A stretch of DNA of 64,000 nt, taken from assembly GCA_964513285.1 (NCBI GenBank), contig CAZEML010000001.1, positions 1 to 64,000 on the forward strand. Direction: 5' to 3'. The first letter of the stretch is position 1. Each line of letters starts with the position of its first letter. The notes below the pieces were generated by a model. That model saw only the letters and a list, made by a program, of their open reading frames with translations. It made no database searches and was not told the origin of the DNA. Position numbers and translations under genes: made by a program. Of this stretch, positions 1 to 8,547 are shown in pieces. This stretch comes from UBA11606 sp964513285 (GTDB lineage: Bacteria; Actinomycetota; Acidimicrobiia; Acidimicrobiales; Aldehydirespiratoraceae).

Positions 1-966
1 CTCGTCGCCCATTCGGAGCTCATCGGCTCGGTCGAACGGGCTGTCGACCGTCTGGCCCTGGGCTGCGCCGACGATGAGACCAAGGGTGATCAGCAGGCCG
101 CCCGCGAAGGACAGTCCGGTGAGCAGGACCGTCGGCTCCCGCAGCCAGGCCGTAAGGTTCGGCGGCGTCGCGGATGGCGTGGGGATCGCCACGACCTTGC
201 CTTCGGCCCGGATCTGCTCCTGGCGACGGCTGCTCCACCGGGCGAGGGCGACGCCTCCATAGGCGGCCACCGAGCCGATCATGACGGCCAGGGCGCCGGC
301 GACGACCGTCTCTTCGTCGGCGGTCAGCGCCAGGCCCACGATGACCGCCAACACCGCGATGAACGTGAGCAGGCGGCCGACGACCCAGCCGAGCCCAGAC
401 GATCGGGTGTCCTCGCCGCCGAGCGAGCCAGACAGCCCGAACAGCGGATTGCGGCCTTCCCACCGTCGGACCGCCTCAGACGGCGGGATGCCACTGAGGG
501 TGATGGTCACGTCGCCGTCGGCCGTTTCGACGGTGGCGGCACTTCCCCGATCGTGGCGACCCCACGGGTTCGGGGTTGGGCGAAAGCGGACCGCCTCGAT
601 CCGCTCAGCGGGCCACGCTCTGAGTTCGTCGTCAGCGCGAGCGACCAACAGTCGCTGGTCGGTGATCACGATGCCGGCCTCGTGAGGCCGCCTCGGGTTG
701 TCGCGGCTGGTGGCCACGCCGTACCAGAGCACCAGGGCGGCGTACCCGATCAGCGCCACCGCGGAGAGCGCAGCAGCCGCTGCGATCGACGCGATGGCGA
801 CCAGGTTCAAGGAGAGGAAGAAGCCGACGCCAACGACGACGAGGAGCCGCTCGAGCTTCTTGCGACGATCGAGTTCCCCCTGCTCGTAGCCCCACATCGA
901 CGCAACAACCCGTTCGCCGGGCAAGTACGTCACGTGTTGGCTGAGTTTGTCCACCGGTGTGCTCAT
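1..966 (-). CDS. PH-like membrane protein, 3' end outside window
   Basis: An uninterrupted minus-strand frame starts at ATG 966 and is still open at base 1, giving 322 residues with no stop. GGGAGG lies just upstream of the start. Hydrophobic segments fall at about residues 41-83 (one long or two short helices), 196-213, 222-243 and 277-300. Residues about 95-165 read as a small beta-rich module ('GIVITDQRLLVAR', 'VETADGDVTITLSG') resembling bacterial PH-like domains of membrane proteins. Function unknown; I infer an integral membrane protein with a cytoplasmic PH-like domain. Short open frames in other phases here are shadows of this gene. Confidence 0.75.
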   Translation of the reverse strand, partial: MSTPVDKLSQHVTYLPGERVVASMWGYEQGELDRRKKLERLLVVVGVGFFLSLNLVAIASIAAAAALSAVALIGYAALVLWYGVATSRDNPRRPHEAGIVITDQRLLVARADDELRAWPAERIEAVRFRPTPNPWGRHDRGSAATVETADGDVTITLSGIPPSEAVRRWEGRNPLFGLSGSLGGEDTRSSGLGWVVGRLLTFIAVLAVIVGLALTADEETVVAGALAVMIGSVAAYGGVALARWSSRRQEQIRAEGKVVAIPTPSATPPNLTAWLREPTVLLTGLSFAGGLLITLGLIVGAAQGQTVDSPFDRADELRMGDE

Positions 967-1141
967 GCGAGCCTCCCACCCGGGCTCGAGCGAACCCTCG
1001 CCTGACCATCGGCACCCCCACGGTCGAATTCAGCCGGCGGGCCCTCGCCACCGGCGGGGGTCGTTCTGGTTTTCGGCTGAGGCGGCGGCCCCCTCACGCC
1101 CTCATCATCATCTCCTCACGTTCGCCGACGAACCTGGACGG

Positions 1142-2233
1142 ATGCCGCTGCCCCGCCCTCTCCCCCGCCGCCTCGTTGCAGCACTCGGTCTCGTCGTGCT
1201 GCTGTTCGCGGCCGCCGCCTGTGGCCAGACGACAGCGACGTCCGATCCGGTCGCGATCGAGACGACCACGACATCAGGTCCGACATCGACCGAGCCACCC
1301 GTGACGGAGCCCGAGTCCCAGGTCGTCGACGTGGCTTCGGTGTACGCGGAACCGACGTTCGAGGTCGCGGTGACCGAGGACGTCGTCTATGGCCAGGCCC
1401 TCTCCCACGAGAACTGGGGGAGCGACTCCGCCGAGACGATGGACCTGCTGTTGGACGTCTACGAGCCGGTCCGCTCCGACGACGCGGTGATGCCGGCGAT
1501 CGTGATGATCCACGGCGGCGGGTTCAACGGTGGGAGCAAGAGCACACGGTGGATCAGCGAGTGGGCGCCATGGTTCGCCGAACGGGGCTGGGTGGTCTAC
1601 TCGATCGACTACCGCGTCTCGGGCGACCACGGCACCCTGCCGACCGACTATCCCGAACTGCCCGCCGAACTGACCGGCAATCAGCTCAACCAGGCGCTGG
1701 CGCTCTACCCCGCCTGCCGTGATGCCAAGGCGGCGATCCGCTGGGTCAACGCGACCGCCGACGAGTACTCGGTGAGCACGGATCACATCGCGGTGGTCGG
1801 CGGGTCGGCCGGGTCGGTGATGGCAGTCACACTCGGCGCGACCGATCAGGAGGACTGCACCGACGAGATCTCCGTGGACGAGGACCCGACCCTGGTGACC
1901 ACGAACCTCGATCAGCCGAGCGACGTCGCGACGGTGATCGACCACTGGGGCGGGACCTCGATCCTGACCCTGCTCGAACTCATGGATGGTGTCGACCGGT
2001 TCGATCCGACCGACGCCCCCATCTCGATCGTGCACGGCACCGAGGACCCCACCGTCCTGTTCTCGGAAGCCGAGACGATCCGGGCCGCCTACGACGAGAC
2101 CGGAGTCGCGTACGGGTGGCACCCCCTCGAAGGTTTCGGCCACGGGCCCTGGCAGGCGACCATCGACGGTCAGCCGCTCTTCGAGTCCGCCTACGACTTC
2201 ATCATCGACACCCAAGAGCTCACGGTCAGCTAG
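1142..2233 (+). CDS. Alpha/beta-hydrolase lipoprotein (esterase/lipase-like)
   Basis: 363 residues from ATG 1142. The longer frame from 947 is rejected because the signal peptide begins at 1142. The N-terminus (RPLPRR, a hydrophobic run, then AAACGQ) is a lipoprotein signal with the lipidated Cys at residue 27, so the protein should be anchored outside the membrane. After a Thr/Ser/Pro-rich spacer comes a carboxylesterase-type fold: oxyanion motif HGGGFNGGS (His124), nucleophile motif GGSAGS (Ser222) and a late GFGHGPW carrying the probable catalytic His. An acidic partner sits in 'HGTEDPTV'. Substrate unknown. It diverges from the membrane protein on its left. Confidence 0.85.
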   Translation: MPLPRPLPRRLVAALGLVVLLFAAAACGQTTATSDPVAIETTTTSGPTSTEPPVTEPESQVVDVASVYAEPTFEVAVTEDVVYGQALSHENWGSDSAETMDLLLDVYEPVRSDDAVMPAIVMIHGGGFNGGSKSTRWISEWAPWFAERGWVVYSIDYRVSGDHGTLPTDYPELPAELTGNQLNQALALYPACRDAKAAIRWVNATADEYSVSTDHIAVVGGSAGSVMAVTLGATDQEDCTDEISVDEDPTLVTTNLDQPSDVATVIDHWGGTSILTLLELMDGVDRFDPTDAPISIVHGTEDPTVLFSEAETIRAAYDETGVAYGWHPLEGFGHGPWQATIDGQPLFESAYDFIIDTQELTVS

Positions 2234-2282
2234 CGGAAGCACCCGCGGGAACGGTCCCGCTGAACTGGGTTAGGTTCGTTTC

Positions 2283-2693
2283 GTGCGGAAGTGGACAGGC
2301 GGAATGGTCATCGGCGTCGGCTGGGTCCTCGGGTCGGCAGCGGCTGTCAGCGCCCAGAGCGACGGGGTCTTCGACGAGAACGACGGCTCGGAGCTGTTCG
2401 GAACCTTCGCCGCACTCGTCGGCGTGATGCTCGTCATCGGGATCTGAACGTCGATCTACCGCTTCAGTCGGGTGCGCGAGCTCGGCATCAATCGGGGTCT
2501 GAGCGAACGCGACGCGACGACGGCGGCACTGTTCTCCGACAGCGCGACCACGGCCGCCCTGACCCTGCGCGACGCCGCAGATCAGCCCGATGTCGAGGAG
2601 CGCCTCCAGAAGATCGAAGACCTTCGGACCAAGGGACTCATCACCGACGCCGAGGCCGCCAGCCGTCGCGACGAGATCCTCGACGAGATCTGA
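2283..2693 (+). pseudogene. SHOCT-domain membrane protein interrupted by in-frame TGA
   Basis: One frame runs from GTG 2283 to the stop at 2691-2693, broken only by TGA at 2445-2447. Before the stop there are two hydrophobic segments (starting 'MVIGVGWVLGSAAAV' and 'LFGTFAALVGVMLVIGI'). After it the frame continues 'TSIYRFSRVRELG' and ends in a typical SHOCT module ('KIEDLRTKGLITDAEAASRR'). The normal residue here was probably Trp (TGG to TGA) at the end of the second helix. No SECIS-like hairpin follows, so selenocysteine is unlikely. Either a recent nonsense mutation, a sequencing error, or a gene split in two with an internal GTG start at 2472. Confidence 0.65.
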
Positions 2694-2708
2694 TCCGCGA
2701 GCCGGGCG

Positions 2709-3677
2709 TCAGCCGAGGCTGAACCACCAGTCGTCGCCCGACGCAAGCGACTCGATCCGCAACAAGAGGCCGTCGCCGTCGTCGGGATCGATCTCCCGGC
2801 AGATGTAGACGAACGCAGAGCTGTCGCCTCGCGCGATCTCCACTGTCGGGTCGAAGAAGCCATCGCCGGAGCCTGCGCAGTTGGCGTCCTCGCCGTAGAC
2901 CGTGTCACCCGCGACGAACGTGACCCGCAGGGCATCGCCGAGGACGATGCTCGGCTCGGCACCGGTGTGGGTCACGGTGACCTGGGCGGTCGCGAGCGAG
3001 CCGCCATTCACCGCCTGCGCCCCACCGAGGTCGGCGACGATCTGGGCGTTGTCGAGGTTGGTGTCGTACAGCGTGACCAGGAAGCCATCCGCGTCGATGA
3101 CGAACCCGAGTTCGGCGGGGGCGGATCGTTCGCTCCCGAGGCCGGCGAGCTGGTCGGCGGGCTCGATCTGGGAACACCCATCGAGGAACCAGCCTCCGTC
3201 CTCGAACACCCAGGTCTGCCCCTGCTCCTCGAGGAAGGGTTGATCCGAGCCCGACAACAGCAACAGGACCTCACCCTCGGAGCCGTCGAAGGACGAGACT
3301 GTGCTCGCCGAGACACCCATGCCGGCGAGATCGATCCCGGCGCCGGAGATCCGGAACCGACGACCGTCGAGATACGACTGCACCGCGGTGAAGCCGAGCC
3401 CCTCGCGGCACTCGCGAGAGAGCGAGTCGAACCAGGCATCATCGTCACCTCGAACGAACGCCTCGAACATGGCCTCGGCCGCCGCCTCCAGCTCGCTCGC
3501 ATCGCCGGTCACACTGCCGCTTGAGGCCGAGCCTTCGTCGGTCGAGGATCCCTCGGACTCACTGTCGCCGAGTCCCGGCGCGAACGGGGACTCACCATCG
3601 CCGCCTCCGCCGCAGGCCGACGCGCTCAACGCCAGCACGACCACCACGACCGAACACCATTTCGATACACCCGCCAT
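2709..3677 (-). CDS. Hypothetical lipoprotein
   Basis: 322 residues. The N-terminus has a Lys, a hydrophobic core and the lipobox SASACGGGG, followed by a Ser/Glu/Asp/Gly-rich linker, the usual pattern for an actinobacterial surface lipoprotein. The mature part begins 'LEAAAEAMFEAFVRGDDDAW', which resembles the start of an NTF2-like or lumazine-binding-type helix, with no further recognisable motif. The C-terminal half is rich in acidic residues and beta-prone segments and holds two cysteines ('DANCAGSG', 'VYICREI'). Function unknown. It converges on the interrupted SHOCT gene with 15 bases between the two. Confidence 0.75.
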   Translation of the reverse strand: MAGVSKWCSVVVVVLALSASACGGGGDGESPFAPGLGDSESEGSSTDEGSASSGSVTGDASELEAAAEAMFEAFVRGDDDAWFDSLSRECREGLGFTAVQSYLDGRRFRISGAGIDLAGMGVSASTVSSFDGSEGEVLLLLSGSDQPFLEEQGQTWVFEDGGWFLDGCSQIEPADQLAGLGSERSAPAELGFVIDADGFLVTLYDTNLDNAQIVADLGGAQAVNGGSLATAQVTVTHTGAEPSIVLGDALRVTFVAGDTVYGEDANCAGSGDGFFDPTVEIARGDSSAFVYICREIDPDDGDGLLLRIESLASGDDWWFSLG

Positions 3678-3742
3678 GTCGAGACGCTAGTCCAAAGGAT
3701 CGAAAGCGTTCCGTGGGACGATGACGCCATGAGGGACGCACC

Positions 3743-4135
3743 GTGACCGGGATGACCGACCTCGACGCGATGCTGCGGTCGCTCACCGTGTCGATTCGCC
3801 GGGAGCAGTACACGTTCGTCACGGTCGCGAGCCCGCCGCCGCTCGGGGACGGGATCGCCGCACTGCTGACCGAAGCGGAAGGCGCCACGGTCGTGGCCAC
3901 CGTCGAACGGGCCACGGCGGAGGGTTGGACGTACGACTTCGAAGCGGCGTGGCTCACCCTCGAGATTCACTCGGCGCTGGAAGCGGTCGGACTGACGGCC
4001 GCGTTCTCCGCCGTGCTGGCCGACGCCCAGATCCCGTGCAACGTGCTCGCCGGCTTCCACCACGACCATCTGCTCGTGCCAGCCGACCGGGCGACGGAGG
4101 CAGTCGCTGCGCTCGAGTCGCTCCGCCCGGAGTGA
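3743..4135 (+). CDS. ACT-domain protein
   Basis: 130 residues from GTG 3743; ATG 3752 is an equally possible start. The sequence has the two halves expected of a small stand-alone ACT-type protein: 'YTFVTVASP' strand, 'EGATVVATVERA', then 'WLTLEIHSALEAVGLTAAFS', 'IPCNVLAGFHHDHLLVP' and a last helix. The 'PCNVLAGFHHDHLLVP' stretch is characteristic of the family of short ACT proteins (DUF2241/ACT_7-like). Such proteins usually bind an amino acid or similar ligand. No neighbour suggests which one. Confidence 0.75.
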   Translation: MTGMTDLDAMLRSLTVSIRREQYTFVTVASPPPLGDGIAALLTEAEGATVVATVERATAEGWTYDFEAAWLTLEIHSALEAVGLTAAFSAVLADAQIPCNVLAGFHHDHLLVPADRATEAVAALESLRPE

Positions 4136-4143
4136 CCGGCTGA

Positions 4144-5013
4144 TCAGTCCGTCGTCGCGTCGGCCCGTGCCGAAAGCACACCCGCACCGACGATCAACGC
4201 ACACCCGACCCACGTGAGCCCGTCCGGAGTCTCGTCGAAGAGCACGTAGCCAACCGCGACGGCGCCGACGACCGCCACATACCGGAACGGAGCGGAGGCG
4301 CTGAGGTCGCCGACCCGGACAGCTTGGATCGCGCAGAAGTAGCCGACGATCAAGAACCCGCACGCCAGCATGAGCACACCGACCGCCGGCCCGGTGATCG
4401 TTCCCCATCCCGTGAACAGCGACAGCACGCCGGTCATCGACGTGATCGCGATCGCGGTCATGAGGGCCAGCACGAGCGGCGGAATGTCCGGGTCGACCCG
4501 TCGGGTCGCGAACTCTCGCACGACGAGGCAAAGCGCGGCCGCGACCGCGAGCAAGGCCCACGCCGAGAACTCACCGGGCGTGGGACGAACCACCGCGAGC
4601 ACCCCGGCGAAGCCGACCCCGACGAGGGCGTAGCGAGCCGCATCGACGGGTTCGCCCAAGCGGCGCGCCGCGACGAGGGTGACGGCGAAGGGCACCAGCA
4701 TCAGGATCGTCTGGGCGTTGGCGAACTCCAGCCGGACGATCGCGGCGAAGAAGCACGCGGTGGCGACCATCTCGGCAGCGACGCGCACCCGGCTGGCCGT
4801 GTCAGCTCGGAGGTCGGCCACCCGATGCCCCGCTCGCCGCGCCGCCACGACCAACAGGACCACCATGAGACAGCCGCGCAGAAAGAGCGACTGGTACACG
4901 TCGAGGCCCTCTTCGGTGGCCTGTCGGATCAGCCCGTCGTTGATGACGTAGGCCAGCGTCCCGACCGTCATCAGTGCGATGCCCTGCGCGTTCGGGCTCA
5001 ACCGGCTGAGCAT
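4144..5013 (-). CDS. EamA/DMT-family transporter
   Basis: 289 residues with about ten hydrophobic segments, the size and topology of drug/metabolite transporter (EamA) proteins. The two halves look like an internal duplication: 'GIALMTVGTLAYVINDGLIRQ' and, later, 'ASAPFRYVAVVGAVAVGYVLFDE' with 'TWVGCALIVGAGVLSARA', the usual C-terminal EamA signature. Substrate cannot be predicted. It faces the ACT-domain gene tail to tail with 8 bases between. Confidence 0.85.
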   Translation of the reverse strand: MLSRLSPNAQGIALMTVGTLAYVINDGLIRQATEEGLDVYQSLFLRGCLMVVLLVVAARRAGHRVADLRADTASRVRVAAEMVATACFFAAIVRLEFANAQTILMLVPFAVTLVAARRLGEPVDAARYALVGVGFAGVLAVVRPTPGEFSAWALLAVAAALCLVVREFATRRVDPDIPPLVLALMTAIAITSMTGVLSLFTGWGTITGPAVGVLMLACGFLIVGYFCAIQAVRVGDLSASAPFRYVAVVGAVAVGYVLFDETPDGLTWVGCALIVGAGVLSARADATTD

Positions 5014-5050
5014 CCGGGGAGCGTACGAGGTCGACCGGAGCGATCGTTGG

Positions 5051-5899
5051 CTACGTCGGAGCCGGTGCGGCCACCCGCCGGAACGACTCCCGCAGTTCCT
5101 GGACGATGAAGACCACGAAGAACATCAGCACGGACAGGCCCGCCATCGTGGCGCCGCCCGCGGTGTTGTAGTGGAAGCTGATCGCCAACCCGAACACGAC
5201 CGAGATCGACCCGCAGATGATGGCGACGAACATGATCGTCGGCACTCGCTTGGCGAGCAGCGACGCGGTGGCCGGCGGCCCGACGAGCAGACCGAACACG
5301 AGGAGCGTACCGATCGCCTGGAAGCTGGCGACGATGCTCAGCGCCAGCAACGCCAGCAGGATCACCTGAGCCAGCGCCGGCCGCATCCCGAGCGTCTGTG
5401 CCTTCGCTCGGTTGAAGGTCAGGGCCAGGAAGGGCCGGTAGAAGAGGATCGACGCGATGACGACGATCGTCGCCGCGATGAGCTGGGTGCGGATATCGCT
5501 CCAGGTCACGCCGAGAACATCACCGAAGAGCAGCGCGGTCACCTCGATGGTGAACGATCGCGCTCTCGACACGATCACCACACCCAACGCCAGCATGCCG
5601 ACGAAGAGCAGGCCGATGGCGGTGTCTTCGCGCACGGTCGTGCGGGCCGAGACCGCGGTGACCAGACCGCTCATCACCAGCGCGGCGACGAATGCGCCGA
5701 CGACCGGGTTGAAGCCCCAGAGCACGGCGAGGGCGATGCCGGGAATGACGCCGTGGGCGAGGGCGTCCCCCAGGAACGACAGTCCCCGGAGAACCACCCA
5801 CGTACCCACGATGGAGGTGGCGACGACGGCAACGAGGCTCCCGATCAGGGCTCGTTGCATGAATGCCGGCTCGAACGCCTCCGTGAAGAACTCGATCAC
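5051..5899 (-). CDS. znuB: Zinc ABC transporter permease
   Basis: 282 residues from GTG 5899, five bases past the znuA stop; the longer 412-residue frame upstream is only the znuA sequence in another phase. The protein has 7-8 membrane helices and family-typical stretches 'SFLGDALAHGVIPGIALA', 'LLFGDVLGV' and 'AFQAIGTLLVFGLLVGPPA' of ZnuB/TroC-type (ABC-3) metal permeases. It should form the channel for Zn2+ taken from ZnuA and work with the ATPase encoded divergently at 7323. Co-transcription with znuA is likely from the near-overlap. Confidence 0.92.
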   Translation of the reverse strand: MIEFFTEAFEPAFMQRALIGSLVAVVATSIVGTWVVLRGLSFLGDALAHGVIPGIALAVLWGFNPVVGAFVAALVMSGLVTAVSARTTVREDTAIGLLFVGMLALGVVIVSRARSFTIEVTALLFGDVLGVTWSDIRTQLIAATIVVIASILFYRPFLALTFNRAKAQTLGMRPALAQVILLALLALSIVASFQAIGTLLVFGLLVGPPATASLLAKRVPTIMFVAIICGSISVVFGLAISFHYNTAGGATMAGLSVLMFFVVFIVQELRESFRRVAAPAPT

Positions 5900-5903
5900 G
5901 CCA

Positions 5904-7183
5904 TCAGGATGCCAGGGCGCCGGCGATTCGCTCCGCGTTGGTGCGAACCATCTCGACGTAGGTGGCACCACCCGAGCCGGACTCGCCGAGCGACTCGGTG
6001 AAGAGGGCGACGACCGCGATGTCGCCGACTTCGTCAGCGAGGGTCTGGGCGAGCTGATCTGACGCCGACTCGTCGGAGAAGATCGCGGCAACACCTTCGG
6101 CCTGAATGAGCTCGGCGAATTCGGCGAGCTCCCCGGCGCTGCTGCTGTCGACGGTGGAGCCCGACGGGATGACCGCGCCCGCGACCTCGAAGCCGTAGCG
6201 GTCGGCGAAGTAGCCGAACACCTCGTGGTTGGTGATGAGCACTCGGCTCTCGGCCGGGATGCTCTCGACCAGCGCGGCGACCTCGGCATCGAGCGCTTCG
6301 AGCTCGTCGTGGTAGGCCTCCGCGGCGGCGCTCACGGCGTCGGCGTCGATGCCGTCGACGTTGGCGATCAGGAAGGCCGCGATGCCGTCGACGGCGAGCG
6401 CCATGCGGGCCGGGTCGGTGAAGAAGTGGGGATCGTCGCCCGAGTGGTCGTGGCCCTCGTGATCGTCGTGGCCCTCTTCGCCCTCGTGGTCGTGGTCGTC
6501 GTGATCCTCGTCCTTGGACTCTTCGCGCTCGTGGTCGTGATCCTCTTCGTCCTCGTGACCCTCTTCGCCCTCGTGGTCGTGATCTTCCTCGCCCTCGTGA
6601 CNNNNNNNNNNNNNNNNNNNNNNNNNNNNNNNNNNNNNNNNNNNNNNNNNNNNNNNNNNNNNNNNNNNNNNNNNNNNNNNNNNNNNNNNNNNNNNNNNNN
6701 NTCGTCCTCGTGACCCTCTTCGCCCTCGTGGTCGTGATCTTCCTCGCCCTCGTGACCTTCCTCGTCGCCATGGTCATCGTGACCGTGGTCGTCGTGGCCA
6801 CCTTCGCCGAACTCGATCGTCGACACCGCGCTGATCGCCTCGTACACGGCGACACCGTCGGCCTCGGCGCCCTCGATCACATCGAGAAGCCCTTCTTCGA
6901 AGCTGCCACCGTTGACGATCAGGACCGCTGCGGACTGCATCTCCGCGACCTGCTGGGCCGAGGCTTGGAAGTCGTGAGGGTCGGCGCCGACCGGCATGAT
7001 CGTGACGACGTTGACGGCGCCGCCGGTCAGCTCGGTGACGACGTCACCGAGGATGTTGGTGGTGACCACGACGGTCGGCAGATCGCCGCCCTGGCCGGCG
7101 CTGGTGTCATCGTCGTCACCGCACGCAGCGGCGAAGGTCGCCAAGGCGACGAACAACAGCAAGAAGCGGGGAATTCGGAACAT
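5904..7183 (-). CDS. znuA: Zinc-binding lipoprotein, interrupted by assembly gap
   Basis: Start ATG 7183 with GGAG just upstream; the first residues form a lipoprotein signal (lipobox AAACGDDDD). Metal-site motifs of cluster A-I binding proteins are present: 'PVGADPHDFQ', 'DDPHFFTDP', 'ITNHEVFGYFADR' and 'AIFSDESASD'. Between the first two lies a long His/Asp/Glu-rich stretch (repeats of HDDHGHDDHG and EGEEGHED type), the mobile zinc-collecting loop of ZnuA proteins. The 100-N gap (6602-6701) lies in this loop. With exactly 100 bases the two sides are out of frame; the true gap must be 2 modulo 3. So this is an intact gene in an unresolved repeat, not a frameshift. Confidence 0.9.
6602..6701. 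other. Assembly gap of 100 N
   Basis: Exactly 100 undetermined bases, the conventional length for a gap of unknown size. Near-identical GA-rich/CT-rich repeats encoding Glu-Gly-His-Asp strings flank it on both sides (about 6430-6601 and 6702-6800), which explains why assembly failed here. It lies within znuA and does not keep the reading frame. Confidence 0.98.
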
Positions 7184-7260
7184 CTCCAACCCTCCAAAGT
7201 GGGAATGAGTATCAACCTCGGCCGAGACCCTACCGGCCAACCCAGCAACCGACAATCAAG

Positions 7261-7293
7261 AATGAGAATCGATTCGCCGAAATGAGAATGATC
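7261..7293. promoter_or_regulatory. Candidate Zur operator between znuA and znuC
   Basis: In the 139-base divergent gap the sequence AATGAGAAT occurs at 7261-7269 and again at 7281-7289, exactly 20 bases (two helical turns) apart. The first copy runs into the perfect palindrome GAATCGATTC (7266-7275). A weaker copy, AATGAGTAT, sits at 7204-7212. AT-rich palindromes of this type are usual for Fur/Zur repressors, and the zur gene is next door. Binding is inferred. Confidence 0.6.
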
Positions 7294-7322
7294 CAGCCAG
7301 ACGCCCTCTAGCCTCGACAGGG

Positions 7323-8066
7323 ATGGGAGCAACGCTCACGATCCGGGGGCTCGAAGTCCGGTACGGAGACTCGGTCGCGCTGACCGACGTCGACCTCGAC
7401 CTCCCGCCCGGCACCTCGCTCGCCGTGATCGGTCCGAACGGCTCGGGGAAGTCCACGCTCTTGAATGCCGTGGCCGGCATCGTCGACACTTCGGCCGGCA
7501 CGATCACGTACGACGGCCTGACCCCCGCCCTGGTGCTGCAGTCGACCGAGGTCGACCGGTCGCTTCCGATCACTGTCGGCGATGCGGTGGGCTTGGCCCG
7601 CTACCCGACGCTCGGGCTACTCGGCCGCTTCCGCAGCGAAGACCGCGACGCCATCACCGACGCCATGCGGCGCCTCGGGATCGAGGATCTCGAGAACCGC
7701 CAACTCCACGACCTTTCCGGCGGCCAACGACAGCGGGTGCTCGTCGCTCAAGGGCTCGCCCAGGAGTCCGACCTCCTGCTGCTCGACGAGCCGGTCACCG
7801 GCCTCGATGTCGTGTCACGGGGCCTCATCCTCGACGTCATCCACGACGAGCTCGCCCGCGACCGATCGGTCATCGTCACCACCCACGATCTCGACGACGC
7901 GCGGATCTGCGACCTGGTCCTCCTGGTCGACAAGCACGCGATCGCGGTCGGTACTCCCGATGAGGTCCTCACCGAGGATCACCTCGTCCACGCCTTCGGT
8001 GGCCGGTTCATCCGGGTCGGCGACCGCTTGATTCTCGACGACCCTCACCACCATCATCAGCACTAG
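7323..8066 (+). CDS. znuC: Zinc ABC transporter ATPase
   Basis: 247 residues with all ABC ATPase motifs: Walker A GPNGSGKST, Q-loop region 'VLQSTEVDRSLPITVGDAV', signature LSGGQRQRV, Walker B LLLLDEP with the catalytic Glu, and the switch His in 'VTTHDLDDA'. The protein ends in a His cluster (HHHHQH), frequent in zinc-uptake ATPases. It powers uptake with ZnuA and ZnuB encoded on the other strand. zur follows after 22 bases, so the two are probably one transcript controlled by the divergent operator region. Confidence 0.92.
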   Translation: MGATLTIRGLEVRYGDSVALTDVDLDLPPGTSLAVIGPNGSGKSTLLNAVAGIVDTSAGTITYDGLTPALVLQSTEVDRSLPITVGDAVGLARYPTLGLLGRFRSEDRDAITDAMRRLGIEDLENRQLHDLSGGQRQRVLVAQGLAQESDLLLLDEPVTGLDVVSRGLILDVIHDELARDRSVIVTTHDLDDARICDLVLLVDKHAIAVGTPDEVLTEDHLVHAFGGRFIRVGDRLILDDPHHHHQH

Positions 8067-8088
8067 GTATCTGCACCGAGGTTCAGCC

Positions 8089-8526
8089 ATGGCCAGCGAC
8101 GAACTCGACGACGAGATCAACGCCCTCCTCCGGCGGGCGGATCAGCGCTACACCAAGGGTCGGCGTGCCCTGGTGGCTGCCCTTCGCGCCATCGGGCAGC
8201 CCATCACCATCCCGCAGATCCTCGAAGCCGGCGACGGTCTCGCCCAGTCGAGCGTGTACCGCAACCTGGTCGTGCTCGAAGAGGCCGGCGTCGTCACCCG
8301 CATCGTCACCAACGACGAGTTCGCCCGGTACGAACTCGCCGAGAGCCTGACCGAGCACCACCATCATCTGATCTGCTCATCGTGTGGCGACGTCACCGAC
8401 TTCTCACTCGGGAGCCGCACCGAGGCCAGCCTCGACAAGGCGCTTCATCAGATCGCCGACGCCGCCGGGTTCACGGTGGAAGGACATCGCCTCGACCTCG
8501 TCGGTGTCTGCAACGACTGCGACTGA
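8089..8526 (+). CDS. zur: Zinc uptake regulator, Fur family
   Basis: 145 residues. The N-terminal half is a Fur-type winged helix ('TKGRRALVAALRAIGQPITI', 'AQSSVYRNLVVLEEAGVV'). The C-terminal half has the metal-binding features: 'EHHHHLICSSCGDV' and the final 'CNDCD', two CxxC pairs for the structural zinc. Its position directly behind znuC, beside the znuA/znuC operator region, points to Zur rather than an iron or peroxide sensor. Expected to repress znuAB and znuC-zur when zinc is plentiful. A second Fur protein, at 24532, is linked to katG instead. Confidence 0.88.
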   Translation: MASDELDDEINALLRRADQRYTKGRRALVAALRAIGQPITIPQILEAGDGLAQSSVYRNLVVLEEAGVVTRIVTNDEFARYELAESLTEHHHHLICSSCGDVTDFSLGSRTEASLDKALHQIADAAGFTVEGHRLDLVGVCNDCD

Positions 8527-8547
8527 CAGCCGCTCAACCCGTCGCCG

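Noticed and set aside
632..1051. Short open frames at the left edge (20-463, 281-685, 553-1005, 632-1051)
   Set aside because: All are shadows of the membrane-protein gene that is open at base 1 on the minus strand and starts at 966.
2445..2447. In-frame TGA in the SHOCT gene as a second selenocysteine codon
   Set aside because: No hairpin with a suitable loop follows within 40 bases, and the residue falls at the end of a membrane helix in a protein without redox function.
6368..7255. znuA as a frameshifted pseudogene
   Set aside because: The shift coincides exactly with a 100-N placeholder in a repeat; both sides carry intact family motifs.
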